Shown in pieces: positions 48,961 to 56,739 of a stretch of DNA of 64,000 nucleotides. Origin of the DNA: Prochlorococcus sp. AG-402-M23 (GTDB lineage: Bacteria > Cyanobacteriota > Cyanobacteriia > PCC-6307 > Cyanobiaceae); NCBI GenBank assembly GCA_003216575.1, contig QCIR01000005.1, positions 1 through 64,000 of the forward strand, given 5' to 3'. The notes under the pieces were generated by a model. The model was given only the letters and a program-made list of their open reading frames with translations, did not search any database and was not told the origin of the DNA. Position numbers and translations under genes: made by a program. The stretch's first letter is position 1, and every line of letters begins with the position of its first letter.

Positions 48961-48991
48961 ATCAGCAATAAATCAATTATTTATTGCTGAT
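48961..48991. promoter_or_regulatory. Perfect inverted repeat before spsA
   Basis: ATCAGCAATAAAT and ATTTATTGCTGAT form perfect 13-bp arms with a 5-base loop, ending 18 bases before the spsA start codon. An AGAGG ribosome-binding sequence follows at 48999-49003. It may be an operator or a leader hairpin that tunes sucrose synthesis, for example with salt or osmolarity. It lacks a T-run, so a plain terminator of uvrA is less likely. Confidence 0.6.
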
Positions 48992-49009
48992 AATTTGTAG
49001 AGGTTTTAC

Positions 49010-51142
49010 TTGGGTTTAAGACTTTTACATTTAAATTTGCATGGTTTAATCCGTTCACATGATCTTGAATTAGGTAGGGATTCAGATACTGGTGGGCAAA
49101 CTTTATATGTTTTAGAATTAGTCAAAGGACTCGCTGCAAGGCCAGAGGTTGATAAAGTTCAACTTTTTACAAGGTTAATTGTTGATAGGAGAGTATCCTC
49201 TGATTACTCAAATCCTGTTGAAAAGATAACTGAATGTGCTGAAATTATTCGATTACCTTTTGGTCCAAAGCGTTATCTCAGGAAAGAATTGTTGTGGCCC
49301 CACTTAGATGATCTAGCTGATCAAATAGTTCAACGATTACAGAAAGAAAAAAAATTACCAGATTGGATTCATGCTCATTATGCCGATGCAGGTTATGTTG
49401 GATCATTGGTAAGTAGAAGACTAGGCCTACCGCTTGTTTTTACTGGTCATTCTCTAGGTCGGGAAAAACTGAGAAGATTATTGGCTGCTGGAATAGATCA
49501 TGATCAAATAGAACAAACTTATTCAATTAGTAGAAGAATTGATGCAGAAGAATTGGCCTTAGCTCATTCAAACTTACTTATTACTAGTACTAAGCAAGAA
49601 GCAGATGAACAATATGCTCGTTATGGACGATTTAGTTCTAAAAATGTAGAAATTATTCCACCAGGCGTTGATTTAAATCGCTTTCATTCAATTAATTTAA
49701 ATTTAAATCAAGAAGAAAAAGAATTAGAACAAGTTTTTAAACCATTTTTGACAGATACAAAACTTTCTCCTCTTTTGGCTATATCTAGAGCTGTCAGAAG
49801 AAAAAATATTCCTGCATTAATTGAGACTTATGGACGTTCATCAGTTTTGCAGCAAAGACACAATCTTATTTTAATTTTAGGTTGTAGAGAAGATTCGCGT
49901 CAGCTAGATAAACAACAAAGAGATGTTTTTCAACAAGTTTTTGAATTGGTTGATAAATATAATTTATATGGAAAAGTTGCTTATCCAAAACATCATAGAA
50001 GAGATCAAATTCCTTCGATATATCGTTGGGCTACAAATAGACAAGGATTATTTGTTAATCCTGCTTTAACAGAGCCATTTGGCTTGACATTATTAGAGGC
50101 TGCTGCATGTGGTTTGCCTATGGTAACTACTGATGATGGTGGCCCAAGAGATATTCTGTCTCGTTGTGATAATGGTTTACTTGTAGATGTCACAGATTTA
50201 GATGCATTGCGAGATGGCTTAGAGACTGCAGGGGCAAATCCTTCTTTATGGAAAACTTGGAGTCATAATGGAATTGAGGGTGTAAGTAGACATTTCAGTT
50301 GGGATGCGCATGTTTGTAATTACATTGCATTGATGCAAAAACGTCTTAAATTCCTTGCTCCTCGACATTTGTCATTTGGAAATATCAAAAAAAGAAGCCC
50401 TATTAACAAGAAATTATTAATACTTGATTTAGATAACTATCTTGAGAAATCTGAATCTAAACGTTTATCAATATTGAGAGATACGTTAAAAGATATTTCA
50501 TCAAACTTAGATATTCAATTAGGTATTTTAACTGGAAGATCTATTCAAGCTGCTCGCTATAGATATTTAGAAACACAATTACCTAAACCTGTAGTGTGGA
50601 TATGCCAAGCTGGCACTGAAATTTATTATGAAGAGCAAGATAAATCAGATATTTTTTGGCAAGACTTAATTAGTGTTGACTGGAATCGTAAAGGTGTAGA
50701 AAAAGTTTTGTCTGATTTAAAAGATTATTTAGAAATTCAGTCAATAGAAAATCAATCTCCTTTTAAGCTTAGTTATTTATTAAAAGAGCCTAATGATGCG
50801 ATTTTACCTTTAGTAAAAAAGAAACTTAGGAATTCTGGATTAGCTGCTTCTCCTCATCTGAAATGTCATTGGTACTTAGATATTATTCCTTTGCGTGCAT
50901 CACGAGCGGAAGCTATTAGATTTTTGACTTTACGCTGGGAATTGTCTTTAGAAAAAATTCTGATTGTTGCAAGTCAGCAAGGAGATGCCGAGTTGATAAG
51001 TGGATTAACTACTAATATTATTCCTTTTCATCATGATCAATCATTAGATGGTTTCAGATCTCAACAAAGAGTTTATTTTTCTGAAGAAAAAGATAATATT
51101 CTAGATGGAATAAACCATTTTCGATTTTTAAAAAATAATTAA
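49010..51142 (+). CDS. spsA: Sucrose-phosphate synthase with SPP-like C-terminal domain
   Basis: SPS makes sucrose-6-phosphate from UDP-glucose and fructose-6-phosphate; sucrose is a common compatible solute in marine picocyanobacteria. The glycosyltransferase GT4 part covers residues 1 to about 460, with LHGLIRSHDLELGRDSDTGGQT, TGHSLGREK, and EPFGLTLLEAAACGLP (EX7E). A haloacid-dehalogenase-like SPP domain fills about 465-705. Its motif I reads Asp473-Leu-Asp475-Asn-Tyr477, where the usual DxDx(T/V) would have Thr or Val, so phosphatase activity may be lost. The start is the TTG at 49010, since no ATG fits. Confidence 0.93.
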   Translation: MGLRLLHLNLHGLIRSHDLELGRDSDTGGQTLYVLELVKGLAARPEVDKVQLFTRLIVDRRVSSDYSNPVEKITECAEIIRLPFGPKRYLRKELLWPHLDDLADQIVQRLQKEKKLPDWIHAHYADAGYVGSLVSRRLGLPLVFTGHSLGREKLRRLLAAGIDHDQIEQTYSISRRIDAEELALAHSNLLITSTKQEADEQYARYGRFSSKNVEIIPPGVDLNRFHSINLNLNQEEKELEQVFKPFLTDTKLSPLLAISRAVRRKNIPALIETYGRSSVLQQRHNLILILGCREDSRQLDKQQRDVFQQVFELVDKYNLYGKVAYPKHHRRDQIPSIYRWATNRQGLFVNPALTEPFGLTLLEAAACGLPMVTTDDGGPRDILSRCDNGLLVDVTDLDALRDGLETAGANPSLWKTWSHNGIEGVSRHFSWDAHVCNYIALMQKRLKFLAPRHLSFGNIKKRSPINKKLLILDLDNYLEKSESKRLSILRDTLKDISSNLDIQLGILTGRSIQAARYRYLETQLPKPVVWICQAGTEIYYEEQDKSDIFWQDLISVDWNRKGVEKVLSDLKDYLEIQSIENQSPFKLSYLLKEPNDAILPLVKKKLRNSGLAASPHLKCHWYLDIIPLRASRAEAIRFLTLRWELSLEKILIVASQQGDAELISGLTTNIIPFHHDQSLDGFRSQQRVYFSEEKDNILDGINHFRFLKNN

Positions 51143-51198
51143 TCTTTATTCATGCTTTTCTCTATTTGCCTTTTAATTAATCAAAATAATAATTGATT

Positions 51199-51450
51199 TT
51201 ATTTAATATCTTCTTCAAGTATCAATGTTAGTTGTTGATATGGCGGTTCTTCACTGATAAAACCCCAATCATTGAAAATCTTGGAATCTATGTGAGTAAT
51301 TATTTGACGTTTATTTCTTTTTTCTACTTTAAAACCCTTTTCTGACATTTTTCTCATCAGTCGTGCAGACTCTTCAAACCGAGCGGCCATAGAATTAAGA
51401 GTTTCACAATCCTTAGTTAACCCTTCCTCTTTCCAAGTAAAATATGCCAT
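51199..51450 (-). CDS. Small conserved cyanobacterial protein
   Basis: This 83-residue soluble protein starts MAYFTWKEEGLTKDCETLNSMAARFEESARLMRKM, a pattern I recognise from picocyanobacterial proteins of unknown function. It then has HIDSKIFNDWGFISEEPP and ends in a hydrophobic strand with an acidic tail. It lies 17 bp after mraY on the same strand and may be cotranscribed with it. No known catalytic motif. Confidence 0.75.
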   Translation of the reverse strand: MAYFTWKEEGLTKDCETLNSMAARFEESARLMRKMSEKGFKVEKRNKRQIITHIDSKIFNDWGFISEEPPYQQLTLILEEDIK

Positions 51451-51467
51451 CTGATTAATTTAAATAT

Positions 51468-52589
51468 TTAAAGTTTAATTAAAAACATGAGATTTATTAT
51501 TACTAATAATAATGTAACTAACCAAAAGCTATTTGCTATTATAGCTTCTTTGTTACCTTGAAGTTCAAAATGATGATGTATTGGAGTCATTAAAAATAAT
51601 TTATGACCTTTACCTGTTAATTTCTTAGAGATTTTAAAAATACTTACTTGAATTATTACTGATATAGATTCTACTGCAAGTATTCCTCCCATTATTAATA
51701 GACCCCAAAGATTATTTGATATTAAAGCTATTCCACCTAGAGCGGCCCCTATAGCTAAAGATCCTGAGTCTCCCATGAATAATTTTGCAGGATATTTATT
51801 AAGAAAAAGAAATCCCATACATGCGCCAGCCATTACTATGCAGAGTGGAGCAAGTGATTCATTATTGTTTGGATTTTCTATTAATATACTAATGGCTAAA
51901 CCAGTAAAAATTAATGAGCTACATCCACTCAGTAAACCATCCAAACCATCTGTTAAATTAGTTGAATTGCTTTCAGCTAATAATACAAATACTCCTAATG
52001 GATAAATTAAAGTACCTATATTAATAAATTTATTTCCTATTTGAATAGTGTTAGATAACAAATTATTTGAAGCACAAATAATAATAAAAATAATACTAAT
52101 TAATAATTGTAAAATTAACTTTTCATTGGAGGTTAGACCAGTATTAAATTGTTTTTTTAAACTAAGTAAATCATCTGTTAAGCCAATAAACATAAAGAAT
52201 ATGATAAGAAAGCTCAGTGCGAGAATAATTTTATAATCTCCTTTATTAAAATATAAAATATTGCTAATTATAATACCTATTGGAATAAAAAAAATACCAC
52301 CTATTGTTGGAGTTCCTTCCTTAACAAGATGATTTTTTGGACCTTCTTCTCGAATTATTTGCTTAATTTTAATTTTTTTTAAATTAGGGATACTTAAATA
52401 AGTAATACCTAATGAAATTAAGCCTGTAATTAGAAAAGGAATAGTTAAATTGTGTTGTTGAAAATAAAAATCAAGAAAGATACAAACTACTGTGATTAAT
52501 CCAAATAGAAGAAATATAGGATAATTAATACTCTTTAAAAATATTATTTTTCTTCTTCTTGCCTCTTCAAGGTTGTTAGATTTCTTCAA
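51468..52589 (-). CDS. mraY: Phospho-N-acetylmuramoyl-pentapeptide transferase
   Basis: MraY makes lipid I at the membrane by joining UDP-MurNAc-pentapeptide to undecaprenyl phosphate. The 373 residues form about ten membrane segments with the family's EGTPTIGGI, the catalytic Asp region GLTDDLLSLKK, NLTDGLDGLLSG, GDSGSLAIGAALG and the His-rich loop TPIHHHFEL. A lysine-rich loop (LKKIKIKQIIREEGPKNHLV) precedes the first signature. It follows DUF3134 by 16 bp. Confidence 0.96.
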   Translation of the reverse strand: MKKSNNLEEARRRKIIFLKSINYPIFLLFGLITVVCIFLDFYFQQHNLTIPFLITGLISLGITYLSIPNLKKIKIKQIIREEGPKNHLVKEGTPTIGGIFFIPIGIIISNILYFNKGDYKIILALSFLIIFFMFIGLTDDLLSLKKQFNTGLTSNEKLILQLLISIIFIIICASNNLLSNTIQIGNKFINIGTLIYPLGVFVLLAESNSTNLTDGLDGLLSGCSSLIFTGLAISILIENPNNNESLAPLCIVMAGACMGFLFLNKYPAKLFMGDSGSLAIGAALGGIALISNNLWGLLIMGGILAVESISVIIQVSIFKISKKLTGKGHKLFLMTPIHHHFELQGNKEAIIANSFWLVTLLLVIINLMFLIKL

Positions 52590-52605
52590 AACTTATGCTT
52601 GTAAA

Positions 52606-52881
52606 TTAATCTTCCCATTCTTCATCTGTTGGCTCTTCTTCAGCTTTATAATCTTCTTTTTCTCCCATCAAGGCTGAAAGCTCTTCTTCTTCAACTGTAC
52701 TTATTTCTTGATCATTAGAATCTTCATCAGAGACTAATCTTCCACTGGTTTCTAACCACGATAATAAATCCGGTTCTTCTCGTAGAGGTAAAACAGGTGC
52801 AGGTTCTTCCCTACGATAACGAGTCAGTGCAGGGTTAATACCGTCTAAATCAGATAAGTTGATTTTTTCTAGATCGCTCAT
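52606..52881 (-). CDS. DUF3134 family small acidic protein
   Basis: This 91-residue protein has the cyanobacterial DUF3134 signature INPALTRYRREEPAPVLPLREEPDLLSWLE, followed by an acidic C-terminal part. Function is unknown. It sits 16 bp before mraY and is divergent from the small membrane protein at 52940; the 58 bp between must carry both promoters. Confidence 0.82.
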   Translation of the reverse strand: MSDLEKINLSDLDGINPALTRYRREEPAPVLPLREEPDLLSWLETSGRLVSDEDSNDQEISTVEEEELSALMGEKEDYKAEEEPTDEEWED

Positions 52882-52939
52882 ATCAAGATTATGGTCGATG
52901 AATTAACATAATGCATTATGGATTAATTTTCTCCTATTT

Positions 52940-53155
52940 ATGGTGACTTCAAAGCCGATATTGGTGTTTTTTACATGGGGTATGGCTTTGTTAGTAAGTA
53001 TTTTTCTTCGAATCGCTGGGATTGTTCATCCAGAGCCATTCCATATAAAACATTTTTTAGTGTGGTTTTTGGTTTTTGCTCCTTCTCTTATGCTTTTAAT
53101 TTATTTTATGCTTAAGAGAAATCTTTTTGCTACGTCAATGAATACTGAGGTTTAA
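52940..53155 (+). CDS. Small membrane protein of unknown function
   Basis: The 71-residue product has two membrane segments (about residues 7-27 and 38-59) joined by a short His-containing loop (VHPEPFHIKHF). No catalytic motif is visible. The stop codon is immediately followed by the GTG of the next small gene (0 bp apart), so the two are surely cotranslated and probably work together. Conservation beyond relatives is not known to me. Confidence 0.68.
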   Translation: MVTSKPILVFFTWGMALLVSIFLRIAGIVHPEPFHIKHFLVWFLVFAPSLMLLIYFMLKRNLFATSMNTEV

Positions 53156-53365
53156 GTGACTATAAATTGCTCAACTGATTATTTTATTTTTACTTCAAAT
53201 CATGATCTTCAAGATTTATTGATCTTTGGTCATAACATTGATACTTGGTTAGTTTATGTGGTTATTTTTTTTGGCTTATCTTCGTTTGCTTTCCTTGCGG
53301 TATGGTTCATAGGATTTTTAGTTGAAAAGAAATCAGGAGAATCTATTCAACAGCCATGGGAATAA
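53156..53365 (+). CDS. Small membrane protein, partner of the preceding gene
   Basis: This 69-residue product starts with GTG directly after the previous stop. It has a soluble N-terminal part of about 28 residues (ending GHNIDTW) and one clear membrane segment (about 31-53, VYVVIFFGLSSFAFLAVWFIGFLV), then a short polar tail ending QQPWE. It has no known motif. Membrane insertion together with the product of 52940-53155 is inferred from their abutting genes. Confidence 0.68.
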   Translation: MTINCSTDYFIFTSNHDLQDLLIFGHNIDTWLVYVVIFFGLSSFAFLAVWFIGFLVEKKSGESIQQPWE

Positions 53366-53473
53366 TCTGAAGCAGATATGAATGATTTAAAAGATTTTAA
53401 TTTGTATTGATTATTTTAATGAGAATATTGTCCAATAGTTCTCTATATTTACTTAAGAGAATTGAAATTCCTT

Positions 53474-53479
53474 AAAGGA
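53474..53479 (+). promoter_or_regulatory. Ribosome-binding site that decides the argG start
   Basis: AAAGGA ends 9 bases before the ATG at 53489. The site would lie inside the coding region if the upstream TTG at 53462 were used, so it supports the ATG start. Confidence 0.6.
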
Positions 53480-53488
53480 CAGAACCAT

Positions 53489-54691
53489 ATGGGAAGAGCT
53501 AAAAAGGTTGTTTTGGCTTATTCAGGAGGAGTTGATACTAGTGTTTGTATTCCTTATTTAAAAAAGGAATATGGAGTTGAGGAGGTAATTGCTTTTGCAG
53601 CAGATCTTGGGCAGGGAGATGAGCTAAATGCAATTAAAAAAAAGGCTATTTCAGCAGGAGCCTCTAAATCCCTTATCGGCAATTTAGTTAAGCCTTTTAT
53701 TGAAGATTTTGCCTTCCCAGCAATTAGGTCAAATGCTTTGTATCAAGGTAAATATCCTCTTTCAACTGCATTAGCTAGACCATTAATTGCGAAAAAACTT
53801 GTTGAAATTGCTAGAGAATTAAATGCTGATGGTGTTGCTCATGGATGTACTGGCAAGGGTAATGATCAAGTCCGTTTTGATGTGACAATTGGAGCTTTAG
53901 CTCCTGATTTGAAATTGCTTACCCCAGCTAGGGAATGGGGAATGAGTCGTGAAGAAACGATTGCCTATGGAGAAAAATATGGCATTGTTCCTCCTGTTAC
54001 TAAAAAAAATCCCTACTCTATTGATTTGAATCTTTTGGGGAGAAGTATTGAAGCTGGGCCTCTTGAAGATCCATTTGAGATGCCATCAGAAGAAGTGTTT
54101 GGCTTAACTGCATCTATCTCTGACTCACCTAATCAGCCAGAAATTGTAGATTTTCTTTTTGAAAATGGTAATCCAGTTGCAATTAATGGAGAGAGAATGG
54201 AGCCAGTATCTCTTATTAAGAAGGCCAATAGCCTTGCAGGTAAACACGGCTTTGGTCGTTTAGATATTATTGAAGATAGAGTTGTCGGGATTAAAAGTCG
54301 CGAAATTTATGAAACACCAGGATTGCTTCTACTAATTAAAGCTCATCAGGAGATGGAGAGTTTAACTTTACCTGCAGACTTATTAAATACTAAATTCAAG
54401 CTGGAAAGACAATGGGCTAACTTGGTTTATCAAGGTTTTTGGTTTAGTCCTTTAAAAGAAGCTTTGGACGGATTTATTAATTGTTCTCAAAAGGAAGTTA
54501 ATGGAACAGTGAGAATGAGGTTGTTTAAGGCCAATGCAGATGTTATCGGTCGTAAGTCAGAAAATAATAGTTTATATATTTCAGATATGTCTACCTATGG
54601 AAAAGAGGACAAGTTTAAACATGAATCCGCTGAAGGATTTATTTATATATGGGGTTTGCCTAGTAGAATTTGGTCTTGGATAAATAAATAA
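53489..54691 (+). CDS. argG: Argininosuccinate synthase
   Basis: ArgG joins citrulline and aspartate with ATP. The protein begins [24 protein letters not shown], the standard start with the ATP-pyrophosphatase loop. It continues with [22 protein letters not shown]-like [33 protein letters not shown] and the C-terminal synthase domain. A longer in-frame TTG exists at 53462, but the family start, the AAAGGA site and the ATG at 53489 favour the shorter protein of 400 residues. It is convergent with rpsF. Confidence 0.97.
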   Translation: MGRAKKVVLAYSGGVDTSVCIPYLKKEYGVEEVIAFAADLGQGDELNAIKKKAISAGASKSLIGNLVKPFIEDFAFPAIRSNALYQGKYPLSTALARPLIAKKLVEIARELNADGVAHGCTGKGNDQVRFDVTIGALAPDLKLLTPAREWGMSREETIAYGEKYGIVPPVTKKNPYSIDLNLLGRSIEAGPLEDPFEMPSEEVFGLTASISDSPNQPEIVDFLFENGNPVAINGERMEPVSLIKKANSLAGKHGFGRLDIIEDRVVGIKSREIYETPGLLLLIKAHQEMESLTLPADLLNTKFKLERQWANLVYQGFWFSPLKEALDGFINCSQKEVNGTVRMRLFKANADVIGRKSENNSLYISDMSTYGKEDKFKHESAEGFIYIWGLPSRIWSWINK

Positions 54692-54723
54692 ATAATTTAT
54701 TCTACCTTAATTAAAGTTTAATT

Positions 54724-55179
54724 TTATTCTTTGATCTCTTTCTCTTCGTTTGTTTCGTTTTTAACAGACGAATCGTTTTTATCTGAAGATTCATTTTTAT
54801 CCTCTGTAGGTTTTATTTCTTCTTTTTCTGTTTCAGATTTATTAGTTTCATCTTCTTTAGCAGTAGATTTTGGAGTAGGTAAAGGACCAAATTGTTTAAC
54901 TGTTAGGTAGCGAATAACGTCTTCACTCAACCTCATAGCTCTTTCTAGGATGGCAACTTGCTGACCATCTCCTTTATGGCTTAGTTGCACGTATACTCCC
55001 TCTTTATGTTTTGCTATGGGATAGGCAAGCCTTCTTTTTCCTCTCATTTGACTGTCTAATACATCTGTACCAGATTTCTCAAGAATTTCTGAATATTTTT
55101 TTAAATGACTATCAACCTCTTCTTCCGGGATATCCGGACGAAGAATGTACATGGTCTCGTAATAAGGTTGATCAGACAT
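54724..55179 (-). CDS. rpsF: 30S ribosomal protein S6 with long charged tail
   Basis: S6 binds 16S rRNA together with S18. Residues 1 to about 104 hold the S6 fold: [17 protein letters not shown] at the start, [20 protein letters not shown] in the middle and [19 protein letters not shown]. The remaining 47 or so residues are a Lys/Glu/Asp/Asn/Ser-rich tail, longer than the usual bacterial S6. An inverted repeat just before the ATG may control translation. The ATG at 55177-55179 is the only plausible start. Confidence 0.96.
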   Translation of the reverse strand: MSDQPYYETMYILRPDIPEEEVDSHLKKYSEILEKSGTDVLDSQMRGKRRLAYPIAKHKEGVYVQLSHKGDGQQVAILERAMRLSEDVIRYLTVKQFGPLPTPKSTAKEDETNKSETEKEEIKPTEDKNESSDKNDSSVKNETNEEKEIKE

Positions 55180-55183
55180 AGAA

Positions 55184-55226
55184 AATTCCGACGAGGACTG
55201 AATGGCTCATTAAGAGCGGCGGAATT
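55184..55226 (-). promoter_or_regulatory. Hairpin leader in the rpsF 5' UTR
   Basis: Arms AATTCCGACG (55184-55193) and CGGCGGAATT (55217-55226) pair in 9 of 10 positions, with a 23-base loop that itself can fold CTC-TTAAT-GAG. In the transcript the arm nearest the gene ends 4 bases before the ATG and so covers the place of the ribosome-binding site. Leaders of rpsF in other bacteria bind the S6:S18 pair through CCG elements; CCGCCG is present in the 5' arm here. Confidence 0.5.
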
Positions 55227-55253
55227 CTAATCTTATACTGAAGTGGTAACTTT

Positions 55254-55712
55254 TTACAATTGCATTTTTGTAGCTTGACTGATTCCTGGCAAATTTGGTT
55301 CGTTACCTTGTGAGCAAGACCAAATACAATAAACAATAATTGAAAAAAGACTAATTAATAAAGTACTTGAGAAGGTTCTAATAAGTAACGAGTTTCCAAA
55401 AGGACTAAAGATGATTTGGAATATAAAACCCATTATGATTACAAAAATGTTTATTAATATAGCTTGAAGTCCATTGAAACGTAAAAAATAAGACACTTTA
55501 TTATTCTTTACGAGTCCAATAAATATGGCTAAAAATAATAATAAACTTCCAAATGGTATTGATCGTTCGATTATGATTATTGGAATTGCTGGTATTTGAA
55601 TTATTTGAGTAAAAGGATATTTTATAAATAAATGGTTACCAAAAATAAGACAATCTGCCCATGGAATCATATATAGAAAAATACTTAATATTTTCCCTCC
55701 TAGTGTAGGCAT
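55254..55712 (-). CDS. Tic20-like membrane protein
   Basis: This 152-residue protein with about four membrane segments has SIFLYMIPWADCLIFG at the start and SYFLRFNGLQAILINIFVIIMG in the middle, recognisable for cyanobacterial Tic20 relatives (chloroplast inner-envelope import subunit homologues). In bacteria their role is unclear. It lies between rpsF and aroE on the same strand. Confidence 0.82.
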   Translation of the reverse strand: MPTLGGKILSIFLYMIPWADCLIFGNHLFIKYPFTQIIQIPAIPIIIIERSIPFGSLLLFLAIFIGLVKNNKVSYFLRFNGLQAILINIFVIIMGFIFQIIFSPFGNSLLIRTFSSTLLISLFSIIVYCIWSCSQGNEPNLPGISQATKMQL

Positions 55713-55735
55713 GAGCGATTTGATTTTTATCTAGA

Positions 55736-56620
55736 TTAAACCATTAAATGTTTTTTTGCAGATGATTTCATGATCTCAGTAGGTACGTTATGAAAGCCAC
55801 TCCAAAGTTTTATTGATAAGGCTCCTTGTTCAACAAGCATATCAAGTCCATCAATTGTTAAACAATTTTTTTCTTGTCCAATCTTTAACCAATTTGTTGG
55901 TCTTGGAGTATAAATCAAGTCATATAAAATAGTTTTGTTAGAAAGACTTTTCCATATTTCATAACCAAGAGGAATATTTTCTGAGTCATTTTCTTCCTTG
56001 CTCATTCCGACTGGAGTTGTATTAACAATTAAATCGGCCTCTTCGATAAATGGTCTAACATCTACTTTTTTATTGTTAATACCTTCAATTGATATATTGT
56101 TGTTTGCTAAATTTTTCATATTTATTACAAAAGAATCTAGTGAGTTATCATTGCGACTAATTATTACTATTTTCTTTATATTTAGATTATTTAATCCCAT
56201 AAATACAGCTCTAGCGCTACCTCCACAACCAATGATAATCACAGTTTTATTTGTTAAGTTTTCTTTTTTTAGTGGCATTAAAAATCCATCTATGTCTGTA
56301 TTTGCTCCTATCCATTGATTATTTTTTTCAGGTATTAAAGTATTAACAGCTTGGATGTTATTTGCACTTTTAGTTAACTTTTTACAAGCTTTTAACACTG
56401 CTTGTTTGTGAGGGATAGTTACATTTAAACCTTTGAAATTTATGAGCCTTAGCGCTTTTGTGACTTTTTCTAAGTTCTGATCATCGCAAGGAATTGCCAC
56501 ATAACACCAGTCAAGTCCCATTTCGTTGTATGCAGCATTGTGCATAATCGGGGATAGAGAATGATTTACGGGCTTTCCAAGAAGGCCTACTAGACTAGTT
56601 TTTCCAGTGATAGTGGTCAT
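55736..56620 (-). CDS. aroE: Shikimate dehydrogenase
   Basis: AroE reduces 3-dehydroshikimate to shikimate with NADPH. The 294-residue protein shows GKPVNHSLSPIMHNAAYNEMG (shikimate-binding), NVTIPHKQAV with the catalytic Lys, IIGCGGSARAVFMGL (nucleotide loop), ISRN (the NADP-selecting Arg) and the late NTTPVGM. It follows no gene directly; upstream is the divergent dnaK. It precedes the Tic20-like gene by 23 bp. Confidence 0.96.
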   Translation of the reverse strand: MTTITGKTSLVGLLGKPVNHSLSPIMHNAAYNEMGLDWCYVAIPCDDQNLEKVTKALRLINFKGLNVTIPHKQAVLKACKKLTKSANNIQAVNTLIPEKNNQWIGANTDIDGFLMPLKKENLTNKTVIIIGCGGSARAVFMGLNNLNIKKIVIISRNDNSLDSFVINMKNLANNNISIEGINNKKVDVRPFIEEADLIVNTTPVGMSKEENDSENIPLGYEIWKSLSNKTILYDLIYTPRPTNWLKIGQEKNCLTIDGLDMLVEQGALSIKLWSGFHNVPTEIMKSSAKKHLMV

Positions 56621-56739
56621 TTCGTGCTGATGTTGATTCGAAAAGGTTATGAGACTGTTCGGGAACCACGCCTCGCCTCAAATAGGTTTCACTGACGAGG
56701 ATGATACCTAAAGAAAGAAATTAAAGGAGCTCATCACCC

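Noticed and set aside
53462-53488. Longer argG start at TTG 53462
   Set aside because: The added nine residues are not part of the usual ArgG start and would place the AAAGGA ribosome-binding sequence inside the gene.
56621-56739. CIRCE heat-shock operator before dnaK
   Set aside because: No TTAGCACTC-N9-GAGTGCTAA-like repeat could be found; only a weak CCTCG/CGAGG pair is there.
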